Shown piece after piece: positions 19,423 to 31,645 of a stretch of 64,000 nt of DNA (position 1 is the first letter of the stretch; every line of letters starts with the position of its first letter). The stretch comes from Symbiodinium natans (taxonomy: Eukaryota > Sar > Dinophyceae > Suessiales > Symbiodiniaceae), in contig CAJNDS010000465.1 in the NCBI GenBank assembly GCA_905221605.1, positions 56,001 through 120,000 on the forward strand. The letters run 5' to 3'. Position numbers and translations under genes: made by a program. The notes below the pieces were generated by a model, which did not search any database, was not told the DNA's origin, and saw only the letters and a program-made list of their open reading frames with translations.

Positions 19423-22400
19423 ATGGAGCAGTTAAGCATGCAACAAGCATTCTCGAAAGAGCTCTTGTTGAGGCTTGCTTCAGCGCAAGCGCTTGCCAAA
19501 GGGAGCCTCTGACACGTTTTCGAAGTCAGTTCTTGCTTGTGTAGCATCCGCACGCAGGGGGTCAGTCACATGGACATGTTCATCCGTTGGCAGGCCAATG
19601 GTGGGACGCCATAGCTGCTCTCCTTCCGGCAGAAGCGGACTTGTCCAAGCACATCTCATCCAAAGCTAGCAGTGTAAGTGATGACTCCTGCCTTTCAGAA
19701 GCGCAAGCCGCAGTGGCAAGATCTCTTATCGCAGATATCATGGGGGCACAGGCAGATGACAAGGAAACGGCATTGTGGACTGACGTCGACCTGGATCTTA
19801 ACTTGGCCGAACTACATTCTGCAGATGTGAGCCGCGTTGTTGCGCAGGTTTTTACCCACTTGACGGCATCTTCACCCGTCGACAGCGACAGGCACTCTGC
19901 CCGTGCATTAGCGAGGAGTCCCGAGGACGGCTTGCATTCGGAAATCGCACAGGAGGTGGCATACCAGATCGTTGCTCGTCAGGCGGCAGCCAGCCCAACC
20001 CCAGGGATGGTGGTTCCTAGGACCCTGGATTCGCAGTCTCAGATCACCGCACAGACCTCACCAGCTCAAACGGCCGCCCGTGAAGCTGTGAAACATCTGG
20101 AGTTGGAGCGGCCATGGGCAAAGTCTCCAAGCAGTAGGCTGAGCGTGTCATGCGTGTCAGGCAACACAGACTCCCAGGTTGCTCAGTCCATCGCTCGGGA
20201 TGTCCTTGGGCCATCCAGCGTGGCCAGCGTGGGCTCACATGCACCACGTGAACTTGACGACATGGAGCAAGCTTCAGATGGTGGAACATGCGGAGCCGCA
20301 GGGCATATTGTCCGAGACGTGGTTTCCATCGACAGCTGGTCACAACAGCCACGACTCTACTCTGGCCCGTGCTCGCAGCAAAACCTGTCTGATGATGGAA
20401 ACACCGATTCCATCGCAGCCCGCTCGGTTGCAAGGCAGGCAGTAGCTCCAATGATGAGGCAGTTGGACCATGCTGATGGTCCTGCAACGCGTAAGGACAC
20501 GCATCATCTCTCGAACGATGTTAGCCCGAATCTAGCAGACCTTGGAATGGCAGCGTTCTTTGAGGATGCAGTCTCTGCTGTGATTGCCCGGGAGTTCATG
20601 ATGACGCCTGATCTGACGAGCGTGCATGGTGTTGATGAGTCACATCGCGAGAGCTACAGGAACACTGACTCAGCGGCAGCTAGTTCGATTGCGCGGCAGG
20701 CCATCGCTCCCATGCTGGCAAATGCCCATGCGCACAGGGCTCATGCAGCTAGTGTTGAAGAGGTGACAGGACAAGCTCCATCCGAGGATGATTTCGGCGC
20801 GCATGTCTTTGCGACAGATCTGGTCACCTCTGCAAGCGGACAGCAAGCGGATGAGCGCGGGACACAAAGCAGTCCGAACTCCCAGCATAATGTCTCGGAA
20901 AGCACCGACTCAATAATCGTCAACTCAATTGTGCGCCAAGCTGTTGCGCCGCATCTCGTGGGTTCCGAGTCTGGAACTCCGGGTCAGAGGAGTCATGCAG
21001 CTGGCGCTGAAGAGGTTTCCGGACAAGCTCCATCCGAGGGTGCTTTCAGTGCGCATGCCCTGGCCAGAGATCTGGTCACCTCAGCAAGCGGACAGCAAGC
21101 GGATGAACATCGGACACAAAGCAGTCCGAATTCCCAGCATGATGTCTCGGAAAACACCGACTCAATAATAGTCAACTCGATAGTGCGCCAAGCTGTTGTG
21201 CCGCATCTCGTGGGTTCTGAGTCTGGAACTCCGGGTCAGAGGAGTCATGAACGGGGCGTTGAAGAGGTGACGGGACAAGCTGCGTCCGAGGGTGCTTTCA
21301 GTGCACATGCCCTAGCAAGAGATCTGGTCACCTCAGCAAGCGGACAGCAAGCGGATGAGCATCGGACGCAAAGCAGTCCGAACTCCCAGCATGATGTCTC
21401 GGAAAACACCGACTCCAGAATAGTTGGCTCTATAGTGCGTCAAGCTGTTGCACCGCATCTGGTCGGTTCCGAATCCGAAACTCCGGGTCAGAGGAGTCAT
21501 GCAGCTGGCGCTGAAGAGGTTTCCGGACAAGCTGCATCCGAGGGTGCTTTCAGTGCGCACGCCCTGGCCAGAGATCTGGTCACCTCTGCAAGCGGACAGC
21601 AAGCGGATGAGCGCGGGACACAAAGCAGTCCGAACTCCCAGCATGATGTCTCGCAAAGCACTGACTCAATAATAGTCAACTCGATAGTGCGCCAAGCTGT
21701 GGTGCCGCATCTCGTGGGTTCTGAGTCTGGAACTCCGGGCCAGAGGAGTCATGAACGGGGCGTTGAAGAGGTGACGGGACAAGCTGCGTCCGAGGGTGCT
21801 TTCAGTGCACATGCCCTAGCAAGAGATCTGGTCACCTCAGCAAGCGGACAGCAAGCGGATGAGCATCGGACGCAAAGCAGTCCGAGCTCCCAGCATGATG
21901 TCTCGGAAAACACCGACTCCAGAATAGTTGGCTCTATCGTGCGTCAAGCTGTTGCACCGCATCTGGTCGGTTCCGAATCCGAAACTCCGGGTCAGAGGAG
22001 TCATGCAGCTGGCGCTGAAGAGGTTTCCGGACAAGCTGCATCCGAGGGTGCTTTCAGTGCGCACGCCCTGGCCAGAGATCTGGTCACCTCTGCAAGCGGA
22101 CAGCAAGCGGATGAGCGCGGGACACAAAGCAGTCCGAACTCCCAGCATGATGTCTCGCAAAGCACTGACTCAATAATAGTCAACTCGATAGTGCGCCAAG
22201 CTGTGGTGCCGCATCTCGTGGGTTCTGAGTCTGGAACTCCGGGCCAGAGGAGTCATGCAGCTGGCATTGAAGAGGTCACGGGACAAGCTGCGTCCGAGGG
22301 TTATTTTGATGCCAATCCGCATGCCCTGACAAAGGATCTGGTGACCTCTGCAGGCAGGCAGCCTGCCGCCGATGATAGTGAGCTGCTTCCTCCATCGGTG

Positions 22401-22775
22401 CACGACTGCATGGAGCAGTCAGAGGCTTTGGTTGCTGGGGCTGTTGCGCTAGAGAGCGCGGATCAGCTTTGGGCCACAGTTGGGCGAGTGCAATTGCAGC
22501 CTGGGTTTGAAGCTGATCGTATTGAAGTGGTTGAGAGTGCTGGCGTGTCAGTGCCTGTGCTTTGTCCGGCTTCAAATATGCTGCGTCCAGAAGAAGACGT
22601 TTTGTTCGACGAGGTGCCGCGGGCACCAAACGATTCTACTGGAAAGTCTCTTGCAGAAGATATTTCCAGACAGTGGCCAGGTGCGTACGATGCAAGTCCA
22701 GCCTCTGTCGGAATCTTGTCAGAAGGGTCGGTGGAAGCAAAATCCTTCGCACGGGATGCATTATCTGTTGCGTGA
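19423..22775 (+). CDS. Large repeat protein of amphipathic helices
   Basis: The main exon is open from 19545 to TGA at 22773-22775, over 1,060 residues. A probable upstream exon at 19423-19509 reads MEQLSMQQAFSKELLLRLAS. The in-frame TTG at 19587 is not a likely start. The protein has no signal peptide or transmembrane segment. It is a chain of short amphipathic helices separated by Ser/Gly/Gln/His-rich linkers. Examples are AVARSLIADIMG, EIAQEVAYQIVARQAA, QVAQSIARDVLG, AARSVARQAVAPMM, AASSIARQAIAPML, IVNSIVRQAVAPHL and AKSFARDALSVA. Hydrophobics fall in pairs every four residues, followed by R-D/Q. About nine repeats start with N/S-T-D-S at 20166, 20403, 20664, 20904, 21156, 21408, 21660, 21912 and 22164. 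I do not recognise the family; the helix pattern resembles docking helices such as AKAP RII-binding segments (inference). Confidence 0.75.
20904..22330 (+). repeat. Six 252-bp coding repeats arranged as 504-bp dimers
   Basis: Units begin at ACC/ACT-GAC-TC at 20904, 21156, 21408, 21660, 21912 and 22164, exactly 252 bases (84 codons) apart. Unit 21156 closely matches 21660, and 21408 closely matches 21912, so the pair is copied as a 504 bp higher-order repeat (21156-21659 and 21660-22163) with only a few base differences. Earlier units (20166, 20403, 20664) are spaced 237, 261 and 240 bases and are much more diverged. The last unit diverges after about 22300. Confidence 0.95.
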
Positions 22776-23477
22776 GCTAGCAGTCAGTGCTCGCAGCCTC
22801 AGCAGCTTGGCAACAGAAACTTGAAACAACATGTCGAGTTGGATGCAAACATGGCAAACATCTTTTCGAACAGCGAGGGAATGTTTGCAGCTCCACCAGG
22901 CTTGGAGCGAACCCAGACTCCGAAATGTGCTTTGACGATTTCTGAACCTTAGGCCAAACTAGGCAGCTCCGCAGCAGCTTTTGCATGGCTGGAAGGACGG
23001 CTTCTTGTGGGTAGAAAGGAAGGCCCACCGAAATGGCGTGAGGTGTAGCTGGAGCCATTGTTTTCCCCGTCGTTTTCCTCCGGCCCTGCGGGAACTGCGG
23101 CCGTGCTGATCGATAGCACTTAGGGCAGGGCGGCCTGATGAAGCAGACGCCATGCCAAGAACCTCACTGAATGGTGAGAGTCCTGCAGTGCTGTCTTCAA
23201 AAGCTGTAGCCACCTCGTACTTGCAACAGTCATGTGTAGACTCATTGTTGACGTCGCCTTCCGCCCATGTGGGGAGTGCATCGCAGGTCGGTTTCGTATG
23301 GAGGCTCCAGTTAATCACGCATGGTGCCAACAAGGCCCCAAGAAGGTTGCATGGGGTTGCGATGCTGGGGTGACAGCGTCTTCGGGAAAGCTAGCCCGCA
23401 GGGCGACTCGCAGCTGCTGTACTGTACGGTTTGGTGAAGTTTACTTTCTTAAAGAATAGGGCTGAAATAGTCCAAAG
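22776..23477. other. Intergenic stretch
   Basis: About 700 bases between the repeat-protein stop and the LRR-gene ATG. Short frames at 23152-23459 show no motif. No promoter or spliced-leader acceptor could be assigned. Confidence 0.4.
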
Positions 23478-24964
23478 ATGGATTCAGCATACAGCTGGCA
23501 GAGCCAGCAAGTGGGCGTGCCTCCGCATCCCCTTCTGCTCCGGAGCTTCTTGGAGTATGAGAAGGAAGGCAGTGGCAAGACGCAGCCGCCGGTCCTTGTC
23601 CTTGGCGCCAGGGACACTCATGCGAAGGACCCTCCAGTTCGCGATGCAGACTTAGTCGCTGTTTGTCTTCTTGTGCGTGCCATGTCAAGAACAGCTTCGC
23701 TGCCCATGGTGCGGCTGGACCTTTCTGGGGAATTGATAAGCTGTGGTGGCGCAAGAACCATTGCCGCCGTCCTGCAGGTGAGTTCCAATCTTTGCTCTGT
23801 GCTTTTGCGACGGACTCACGTCGGAGATGATGGTGCTGCGGCGCTGGGGGCAGCGCTGAGCTCCAGCATCTTGCAGGAACTTGACCTGGGTGAATGTGCC
23901 GTGACAGATGCAGGCGTGCGATACCTTGTGAGAGGCATGCAAGTGCATGGCATCCCACCCAGCTTCAAAGTGTTGCTGCTCGACGGAAACGCAGTTGGAG
24001 ATGCAGGTGCCATTGAGGTTATTGCTTTGGTAGAAGAAGGATCAACGCTGTCTACACTAAGTGTTCACCCAGCCCTGCCGCGCTTTCTCTCAAAGGAAGT
24101 GGAGGCTGCTTTGCAGGTGGCTTGTGAACTAAGCCGAGTGAACCTGGAGTACAAGGGACAACCCGCCAGCTTAGACATGCTTGCGAGTCCCCGGACCCAA
24201 CGCTGCCAGACGAAACCCCCGCCGGAGCTCTGTCATCACAGCAAAGCATGTTTTATTGCTTCTATACGGTTTCTATGTTTGATGTTTGTTAGTATGTGGC
24301 TTCAGCCCAACTTCCTGAAAGCATCTTGCCACAGTGAGGGGGTCAGCATCTCCACGAGCAGAACCAGCAGTGCGCGGCATTTCAGCGCCAACTCCGCAGC
24401 TCCAAAGCGAGTGCCAGACGTGCTGCTCATCCGCAAGCTGGAGCACAAGTTCTTGCCTAATTTCAATTATTTTCTGTTGCTTGTATACTTTCGTTTCGAC
24501 ATTTCGACGCACCCGCGCAGGCGGAGTAGTGAGCATCTAGCTTCCTGGATGGCTGCTACGGAGCGTGAGCTCCGGGAGCTCAAGTGGCTGCTTCGCTCGA
24601 GTTCCGCAAGGCTAGATGGGCAACACAAGATGCTCGGAAAATTAAAATCAGAGGCTTTTCTCTGCGTTTGTCACCTCTTTACCAGAACCCACCAGATCCC
24701 ACCATGACTTACTCAGAAAGCTGGTGGCCGAATTGGAGAAGCTGCAAGCGCAGCTGGACACCTGGGCGCTTGGAAGCTCCGAGCCCTCCGAGGAAGCTCG
24801 GCTTGATGTCTTGGAGGCCCCTCTCACGTCGCGTACGTCGGGTGCCATTGTCGGGTTTTTTGTTGCAAGTCTCAAGCGGCAGGCCCGCTTCGACTCCATT
24901 GAACAGTTGGTTGGGAGGGAGCAGTCAGAGTGCGCGCAGCAGCTGGGCGGCACATTTGAGGGAT
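23478..24964 (+). CDS. Leucine-rich repeat protein with C-terminal coiled coil
   Basis: ATG at 23478. Residues of about 77-200 form ribonuclease-inhibitor-type LRRs of roughly 28 residues: VRLDLSGELISCGGARTIAA, VGDDGAAALGAAL, LQELDLGECAVTDAGVRYLV and VLLLDGNAVGDAGAIEVIAL. Such LRRs form curved protein-binding surfaces. Likely introns interrupt the rest. One ends at the AG before GCGGAGTAGTGAGC (about 24521), since the bases before it translate to an implausible FNYFLLLVYF run. Another lies between about 24650 and 24707. The later exons read ASWMAATERELRELKWLL and LVAELEKLQAQLDTWALG, a helical coiled-coil region, then FFVASLKRQARFDSIEQLVG. The terminal stop at 24962-24964 may be intronic. The cellular role is unknown. 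Confidence 0.7.
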
Positions 24965-25570
24965 GAGCGTTCTTTCATCAAGTCCGGTAATGTTTGATTC
25001 ACAGTCGAACACCGATGCTGAGGATGTGGCAGCTGGTGGAGGTGGCGGCAGGGGCCGGCTGTGCCAGGAAGTGATTCTGGTTGCCAGCCGTGTGTTTCCG
25101 CAAGAAAAGGCGGCATTGCTATGGACGTGTCGGACGTGTTGGTGGACCAGTGATGGATTGCTGCATGTACGTGCTGAGGAGGGTTCGTGTGTTGGCTCGA
25201 AGTAAACCGTGCCCGAACGTGACTCGAGCGGGGCTGCTCCTTCATAGCATGATTTGGCGACTTCCATCTCCAGAACCGAAGATACATGGAAGCTAAAATG
25301 ACATATTCTCAGCTCTACCAAGAGGCGTCAGTACACTACGCATAGCAACATAGTAGGACCGGCAACATGGCCAGCCCGGAGGACTGCTTGGGTTCTAGAG
25401 GGCCGTTGGAAGGAAGTGTGGTGCCCAGCCTTACAGAGTGAGTTCTTTCCGAGCAAACAAGGAAGATCTTGCTTTGCGGGAAAGGGCAGGAAGGCCAATC
25501 TAATGCGTGTGGCATATGTCACTGGTAGCAACATGGTCCCAAACACTCCTTTGTAGATGCTGTGTTGCTC
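24965..25570. other. Uncertain stretch after the LRR gene
   Basis: The + frame at 24963-25205 (VMFDSQSNTDAEDVAAGG then LCQEVILVASRVFPQEKAAL) could be one more exon of the LRR gene. Support is composition only. Nothing else stands out. Confidence 0.25.
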
Positions 25571-25573
25571 CTT

Positions 25574-25673
25574 AAGATGCTGGCGGTGACGATGACGACG
25601 GCCATGACGACCAGGATGATGATGAGGATGATGATGATGATCATAATGATGATTAATGGCTAGAGCAGCCGAA

Positions 25674-25712
<39 letters not shown>

Positions 25713-25722
25713 TGTGTCTGTG
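25574..25722. repeat. GAT/GAC triplets followed by (TG)n
   Basis: GAT/GAC triplets at about 25585-25655 would encode nearly pure Asp in one + frame, bounded by stops. They are followed by a (TG)n run with few interruptions at about 25675-25722. Confidence 0.9.
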
Positions 25723-26560
25723 CAAGGGAGGGAGGAGTGATATCAAGTAACGAAGTGGTTCGCTGTAATGTTCCTTAGCTAGCCCCTTGGCCCTTGGCTC
25801 TGCATCATAAAGTGTGACACAGCATGACTGATGGAATCCACAACGTCTGAACAGCAATCGCACGTCTGCAATGTGTATGTGGCTTTGTTGGCCAGGACTT
25901 TGCCCAGGAAATTTTCGTCGGAAAGGCCTTCACGACGGCGCTGCATGCCTTGGAATTGTCTCAACTGCCAAGCACAGGTTCCGATTCCGCCACTATCTTC
26001 TCTGCTGGACGTGAGGGTCCCCTTCGTGGAGCTGGAGGCAGCAATGCGCAACCGCCCAGCTTTCTTGACGCGTAAAGCTCGGCAGAATGCAGGGATGAAT
26101 GAGGATACTTTACCTCCCTGATGCGGTTGAGAGGGGATGATTTGCGGTGCGGGCAAAAACGCAGAGCTTGTAACAGGCCCCGACGGCTTTCTTATGACAA
26201 GGGGGACGTGTCAAGCCGTTCTACTTGCGACAAGCCTCTTCGCGACAATCCTCTGTTGCATGATGAACCAACACGATAAGTAGTGGGTGTGAGGCAACAG
26301 GCCGTGACAGGGGTATGTATCCGTGAGATTTAGGGTGGGTGGGTGGTTACGACACCTGTTTAATCTACCAGTTACAGTCGCTGTGCCTTCTGACAGTCTG
26401 ATCGGCTTCATGCTTCGGTGTCGGCTCCTTATGACTCTGCATGCAGCTCCTGATTGTGGCTGCATCCCAAAGATGACGACGCAAGGTCGTGGCTCTACGG
26501 GGCAGTGCAGGCTCTGCAACAGTGCGGCCCTTACATCGCCTCACAATGCCTCACATGCGT
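25723..26560. other. Ambiguous stretch
   Basis: Frames at 25831-26121 (+) and 25779-26156 (-) overlap, and neither shows a motif. I cannot say which strand, if either, is coding. Confidence 0.3.
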
Positions 26561-26569
26561 CATCATGCG

Positions 26570-27450
26570 CCCCACCGGCACACGCGAGGCAGGGCCTCAA
26601 GCTGAACTCTGAGCTGCAACAGCTGCAGCTCCAGGCATCAGACGCAACGATCAGTGCCCAATACATTAGAGACGCGGAGGGTGCGCAAGATCCGGAAGGC
26701 ATCTCCATCTCCTGCAGCGGACGCAGAGGATTCCTTGTGTTCGTGTGTATTCATAAATGAAGACATTGGGGCTCACTGGGCAGCGCAGGATGTCATGCTC
26801 AGAGCCGATGAGCATCGACGTGGTGCGGAACAAGCACAACTGGAACTGCGCTCATGACCTAGCGACCCCACACTTGAGAGTCGGGAAGTTCGCAGAATTC
26901 TGTTCGAGCCTTTTTGCTGGATGATGTTGGGTGAGGTTTTCAAGCGCTTGCTGCAGCTGTGGAGAGTCGACTGCAGCACAGTGATCTGGAGGAGCCGCCG
27001 CAACCTGCCTCCTCGATGTCAAGAATGCATCCTGTGCTTTGTGGGTTGCCGGAGAAAAGCCGTGGTTTCTCTGAGAGGCCTGGGACGCAAAGGTCACGCA
27101 GAGACTGGACGAGATTTCCCAGCAGTCCAACAAGGTTGACTTTCTCGGCATCCCAGGGTTCACGCAGCATTGCTGATGATTCGTGTGTCGCAGTGTGGTA
27201 TGGGTGGACTTCGTCCAGGAGATCTCTTCTCTGGCGAGGCTATTGGAGAGCAACCTGTCGGCAGACCGCCGGCAGCTGCAGGCACCGTGAGAGAACCCAG
27301 AACGCAGCAATGTTTTCCTTTCTTAACCCTGATGTTCTTATTCCCAAACAGCATCAAGTCACACCCCGTGACAAGTTGAGGGGGGGCTGCAGGAGCTCTT
27401 CGAGGCTCTACGCTGCAAGGCTCGACGTCTCCAGCCTGTTTTTCGGCCTG
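26570..27450 (+). CDS. Coiled-coil protein exons
   Basis: Short helical segments appear in successive frames, as expected for exons. About 26590-26690 reads LKLNSELQQLQLQASDATIS. About 26765-26857 reads HWAAQDVMLRADEHRRGAEQ then AQLELRS. About 26955-27010 reads ESRLQHSDLEEPPQP. About 27080-27140 reads AWDAKVTQRLDEISQQSNK. About 27205-27285 reads VQEISSLARLLESNLSADRR. About 27385-27450 reads LQELFEALRCKARRLQ. Heptad-like leucines and charged residues suggest a long coiled coil, as in cytoskeletal or centrosomal proteins. No globular domain identifies it. Confidence 0.5.
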
Positions 27451-27759
27451 AGAACTTCAGGGCACTTCAGGGCCTTGTGCCCGTCTCTCCTTTTCTCTCC
27501 CTGCTCGTGGCGCGCGCGCGCGCGTGTGTCTCTCGTCTGATTTGTTCTCTGGCAGGTCGAAGCGCACCTCGGGGTGATGATGGCGGAGTCTGGGGTCCAG
27601 AACGACACGGTGCAGGCAAGAGCTGGGAGCTGCCGAGCTGCCCTGCAAGGGCTGGGGAACTTGAGGAGCTTAAGGAACTTTAAAAGGAACTTAAGAGCCG
27701 GCTGTAAGTCAGAGGCCTCTGCATCTTGGCATTGGCTGTTCAGGAAGTTCGACAATTTC

Positions 27760-29240
27760 CAGCTCAACGAAAGCTTCGAGTTCAAAGTTTGAGAATGCGT
27801 ATGTAAGCAGCTTGTTCAAAGTTCGAGAATACGCGAGAAGGCAGGCAGCTTTCAAAATCCAAGCTTTCAAACTCACTTGCCCTTCAAATCTTCTATTTTC
27901 AGAGGTTCAAAGCTTCGTGCTCGAGTGCCTCTTCTCAAACTCAATCTCCAAGCTTTCTCGCTGAAGTTCGACGGTGTTTCGAGATTGCGAACTCGAGAGC
28001 TTGAAGACTCTCAATATTTTGATCCGCTGTCGAGTTTGACAGTTCCAAACCTTGAAAGTGTCGACTTCGGAGTTTGAGGTCTTGCATATGTGGGGGCAGG
28101 TCGATGTCGCGAGTTCGAAGGTTTGCAAGATTAAGAGTTTGACGGTTCGAAGTTTGAAGTCCATTCGAGTTTGAAAGCTTGAGGCTTCTGCGGTTTCAAA
28201 GTTCAGGAGTGTTAGTTTGACGCCCATTCGAGTCTACAGTCCATCAGGCCGGACACAATGGGGGATTTCGGGCTCAGGGAGGGCTTAAGGTTTAGGATCT
28301 CCGATTGGCTATATGTCGGCATATGTCAGCAAAAATTGGTGGAGCTGACTCAGTGGATGTCTCTGCACATGCGTGTGCCACCTTTAGAAAACTGAATGTA
28401 TCGACTCCAAATCTTTGAACTCAGGGACCTCTCAAACGCTCAGGGTTTCACGAAGGCGACGTAGGGCGAAGCACTGAAGCGAAGGCGCATGCTCGTGATG
28501 CTTTCAACGTCTCGAACTCTCGAACTCCAAACGTTCAAACTCGGGAAACTCCAACTTTGGGGTCTGGTAGGGGTGGGGTATCTGGGCTTTTGGGGTCCAG
28601 CATTTAGGGGTTTCCACGTTGTTTGGTGCAGTGCTCGAGATCGTCTATTTCAGATCGCCGTCAAAGTCCCATACGGGCCCTGTTGCGAACGTTCAAGTTG
28701 TGAATCCCCGACACATTCAAAGTGCCAAACTTTTCAAGCCCGGATGTCGTCAGACGTCAAAGTTGGAAGCTTCAGGCTTTCAAACTCATAATCTAGCTGC
28801 AAGCTCTCAAACTCCTGACCTGAGGCTTTCCAGGTTTCTTCAGGATTTGCCAGAGACGTTCCAAAGTTTCAACTAGGTTTGATATTTGATGGCTTCGGGG
28901 TCTCTTACAACGAGGCCTGCTTGGGCTGCAGGGGCCCTTCGCTACGCCTGGGTCACCGCTCTGTGCTTTGGAAGGAAACTCGCAAACTTCGAAACCTTCG
29001 AGCTCGAAAAGAGCTCGAAAAGTTCCTGAACTCCAAACTCGACGGCCTTGAAACTTTCGAGCGCGAAGGTTGGCCTTGCCGTGTTTGCTCTCGTGCTCGT
29101 GTGGCAGATCAAAGTTGTTCAAGCTTCAGCCCCCCTCCTGCTTCAAACTTTCGAGCTCAAGAATCTTTCGCACTTTAAACTCCAAACGAACTCCGCGTGG
29201 TTTATCATGTTCACCGTTCAAAGTTTCAGGGCAGCACGCA
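27760..29240. repeat. Degenerate TTCGAA/TTCAAA-rich repeat tract
   Basis: For about 1.5 kb the sequence is dominated by variants of TTCGAG, TTCAAA, TTTGAG, TTCGAA and their complements at 10-20 base intervals, for example CAAAGTTTGAGAATG, CAAAGTTCGAGAATACG and GAACTCTCGAACTCC. No fixed period or clean unit length is evident. The open frames crossing it on both strands look like products of this composition, so I call none of them genes. Confidence 0.75.
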
Positions 29241-31640
29241 GCTCACGTTTCGCTCGGATGCTTCGTGATCGCGAACCTCCCAATCTTCGAAAGCAGAAGG
29301 TACTTGACAGATTCTGCTCCCTGCTTTCCCAGTATCCATTCCGCTTAGGAAGCCTTTGGACCCCTTCTTGGGGGAGAATCCCAAGCCCCAGTCGCGAATA
29401 GTTTAGATTGTCGGATGGACGACGAAGCGAGGACGAACAGTTAGTCAGTCAGTTAAGTTGGTGTGTGTGTGTGTTTGTATGTGCGTGGCCTTGCTTCGAA
29501 CATACAGGCGCATGCAATGCGCACGAGAACTCTGGTACAGACTTTAAGCGCTGACGAACCCGTGAATTCCTAAACCTCTCAGCCTGCATCGTAAGCCCTG
29601 ACCTCAATCGCATCACCGAGGCCAGGCAGAGGGTGGGAACACGATATCCGTTTTTCACACCTGCTGGTTTCTTCAGGCTGCAGTGGCGGCTGCTGAGGCA
29701 CATCTGGGCTCATCTCGGAAGGAAGTCGAGTAGGGTGGTCCCAGGCAGCTGCACGGCGCGCTCAGCACCGGGACTGCTTTGGATGTGCGAAGCTGTGTTG
29801 CAGATGTTGCGGCATTGAGACGGTTGGGCTGTGGAAGCTCAAGTTGATGTGTGAGGAGAGACCCCAGCTGGCTCCACTTTCCGCGCCGCAAGAGCTTCCC
29901 GCGCAATGATCTCAAGAACTTGCCAGAAGCCACATGTTTACCTTGCTGTGTCTATGCCGGTGTCTGTGCCTCTGTGTTACAACAAGGTCGCGCGACCGAG
30001 TGCTTGTAAAGTTAACTAGCCAAGTGCGCATGTGATGTGTGAAGATGGATGACCGATTGTTGGCTCGCAGACACACACAAACAAAGACTCGAAGCGGTGT
30101 ATTGTAGTCGCCACTCAAACGAAGACGCTTCACCTGTGTGGTGATATCAACGTGGGACGTATGCAAAGTTAAGATTGTGACGTTCGTTTTATCCTTCAAG
30201 CTGTACATGTCTTGCAGCCAGTGTTGCTTCGCGCAAAAACTCCTGCTGCCTGCTAATCGTAAATCCTTACGCGCCGCCACGGCAGACGGCCTGGGCCAAC
30301 ACGAGGTGTAGCCTGCGCAACAGTCCTAGCCGGGGGCGTAAGGGAAGGGTTTCAAGGGTTTGAGGCAGAAGAGGCTGAGGACCAGATTGCAAGGGGGGGG
30401 TGGGTCCTAGGGGGTATCCCAAGCCAAGGGGGGGATCGCAGGAAGGCCTGGAAGCCGAGGCGAAGTCGCCAGCGGTCCATCCGCTCAGCAGGAAGCTTGC
30501 ATGAAAGAACTTGATGCTTGAATCTCTTCAGAAAGAAGGCGTTTTGCTTTGCTGCATGTGTAAATATTTACTATCTGCTATCGCCAGTCAAGGATCCAGT
30601 CGGTTGACGGCTTTACAAATCAATGGCTTGAGGAATCCTGATAGACTGGCACACTGGCAATCGCGCATTGGCGCAACCACTTGACTACAAGACTGAGCTG
30701 CCTCGCAACCGACATCCCCCTCTCCCTGTCTCCACCTCTCTTTATCTGACCGTCCGTCGGTCTGTCCTTGTGTTCTACAAGTATTGTGGTGGACATTTGC
30801 ACGCCGAGCTTTGCTTGCCGAAGGCCCGAAGAGACGACGCCTAATCCGGAGAGAAGGCTGCTGCACGGGTTTTGCTTAATGGCTCGCTTGAGTTCTCGGC
30901 AGAAATTGGGCAGCAGCTGGTTGCCAGGGTCTTCAGACACCGACAACAAGTAAACACTGCTCGGAATCGAACAACAAGTCTTTGCACACTTGAGCTTAGT
31001 TGCTCAGCTGCTGTGGTTGAGTTTGTGTGCTTGGACAGGCATTCTGGCCTGGTCGACATGCACTTGGCGCTGCAGTGTCTTGTCTACAGAGACCTTTGAC
31101 GCTGCCCATAAGGAGTACGTCAAATACAGCGATTGAGAGGCCTCGCTAGCAACAGGGAGGTTTAGAAGAGGAGGGAGTTTTGTGTCCCGTGCGGCCCGTG
31201 CCGATAAGTTCTGCCAAGAGAGGTCGCGGCTGGAGCAGCTTGAGCGCAGCGTTCAACAGCTCTCCCGGCAGTCACAGGGTGGGAGCCCTCCAGAATACTT
31301 GTGTCCCCAGCTGATTTTGCCATCCTGTCTCCTGAGATGATGCAGTTCTGCACAAGCCGATCATGCCACCCACTCCTGCGCCTGCGGATGCAGGTCACGT
31401 TCATGGTCTCTGCTTGGCATCCGCTACTGTTGTAATGTGTGTTCCAAGGGGCCAGCAGTAACGACGCCATCTGGCAGCGGTTCACCGACGTGGATCAGGT
31501 TGGTATCACAGTTATTCCGTGTTTCCGATTTTCCTGCTTCTTGACTGCATAGGCCCACATCATGACTGTCCAAAGGATCTCGGAGGTTTCGGGAGCCACG
31601 ATTCTTCCTATCTTGTGAATACTAGAACGGTGCACAAATG
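29241..31640. other. Gene-poor stretch
   Basis: No convincing exon was found on either strand. Small features are a (GT)n run at about 29458-29474 and a G-run followed by AGGGGGTATCC at 30390-30418. Confidence 0.4.
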
Positions 31641-31645
31641 TGTCC

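Noticed and set aside
20993-22183. Series of 60-107-codon minus frames in the 252-bp repeats
   Set aside because: They recur with the repeat period and mirror the + coding frame; they are shadows.
29048-29401. Possible secreted protein (VGLAVFALVLVWQIKVVQAS start)
   Set aside because: It lies in the TTCGAA-rich tract, shares the region with equally open frames on the other strand, and has no homology-like features beyond the chance hydrophobic run.
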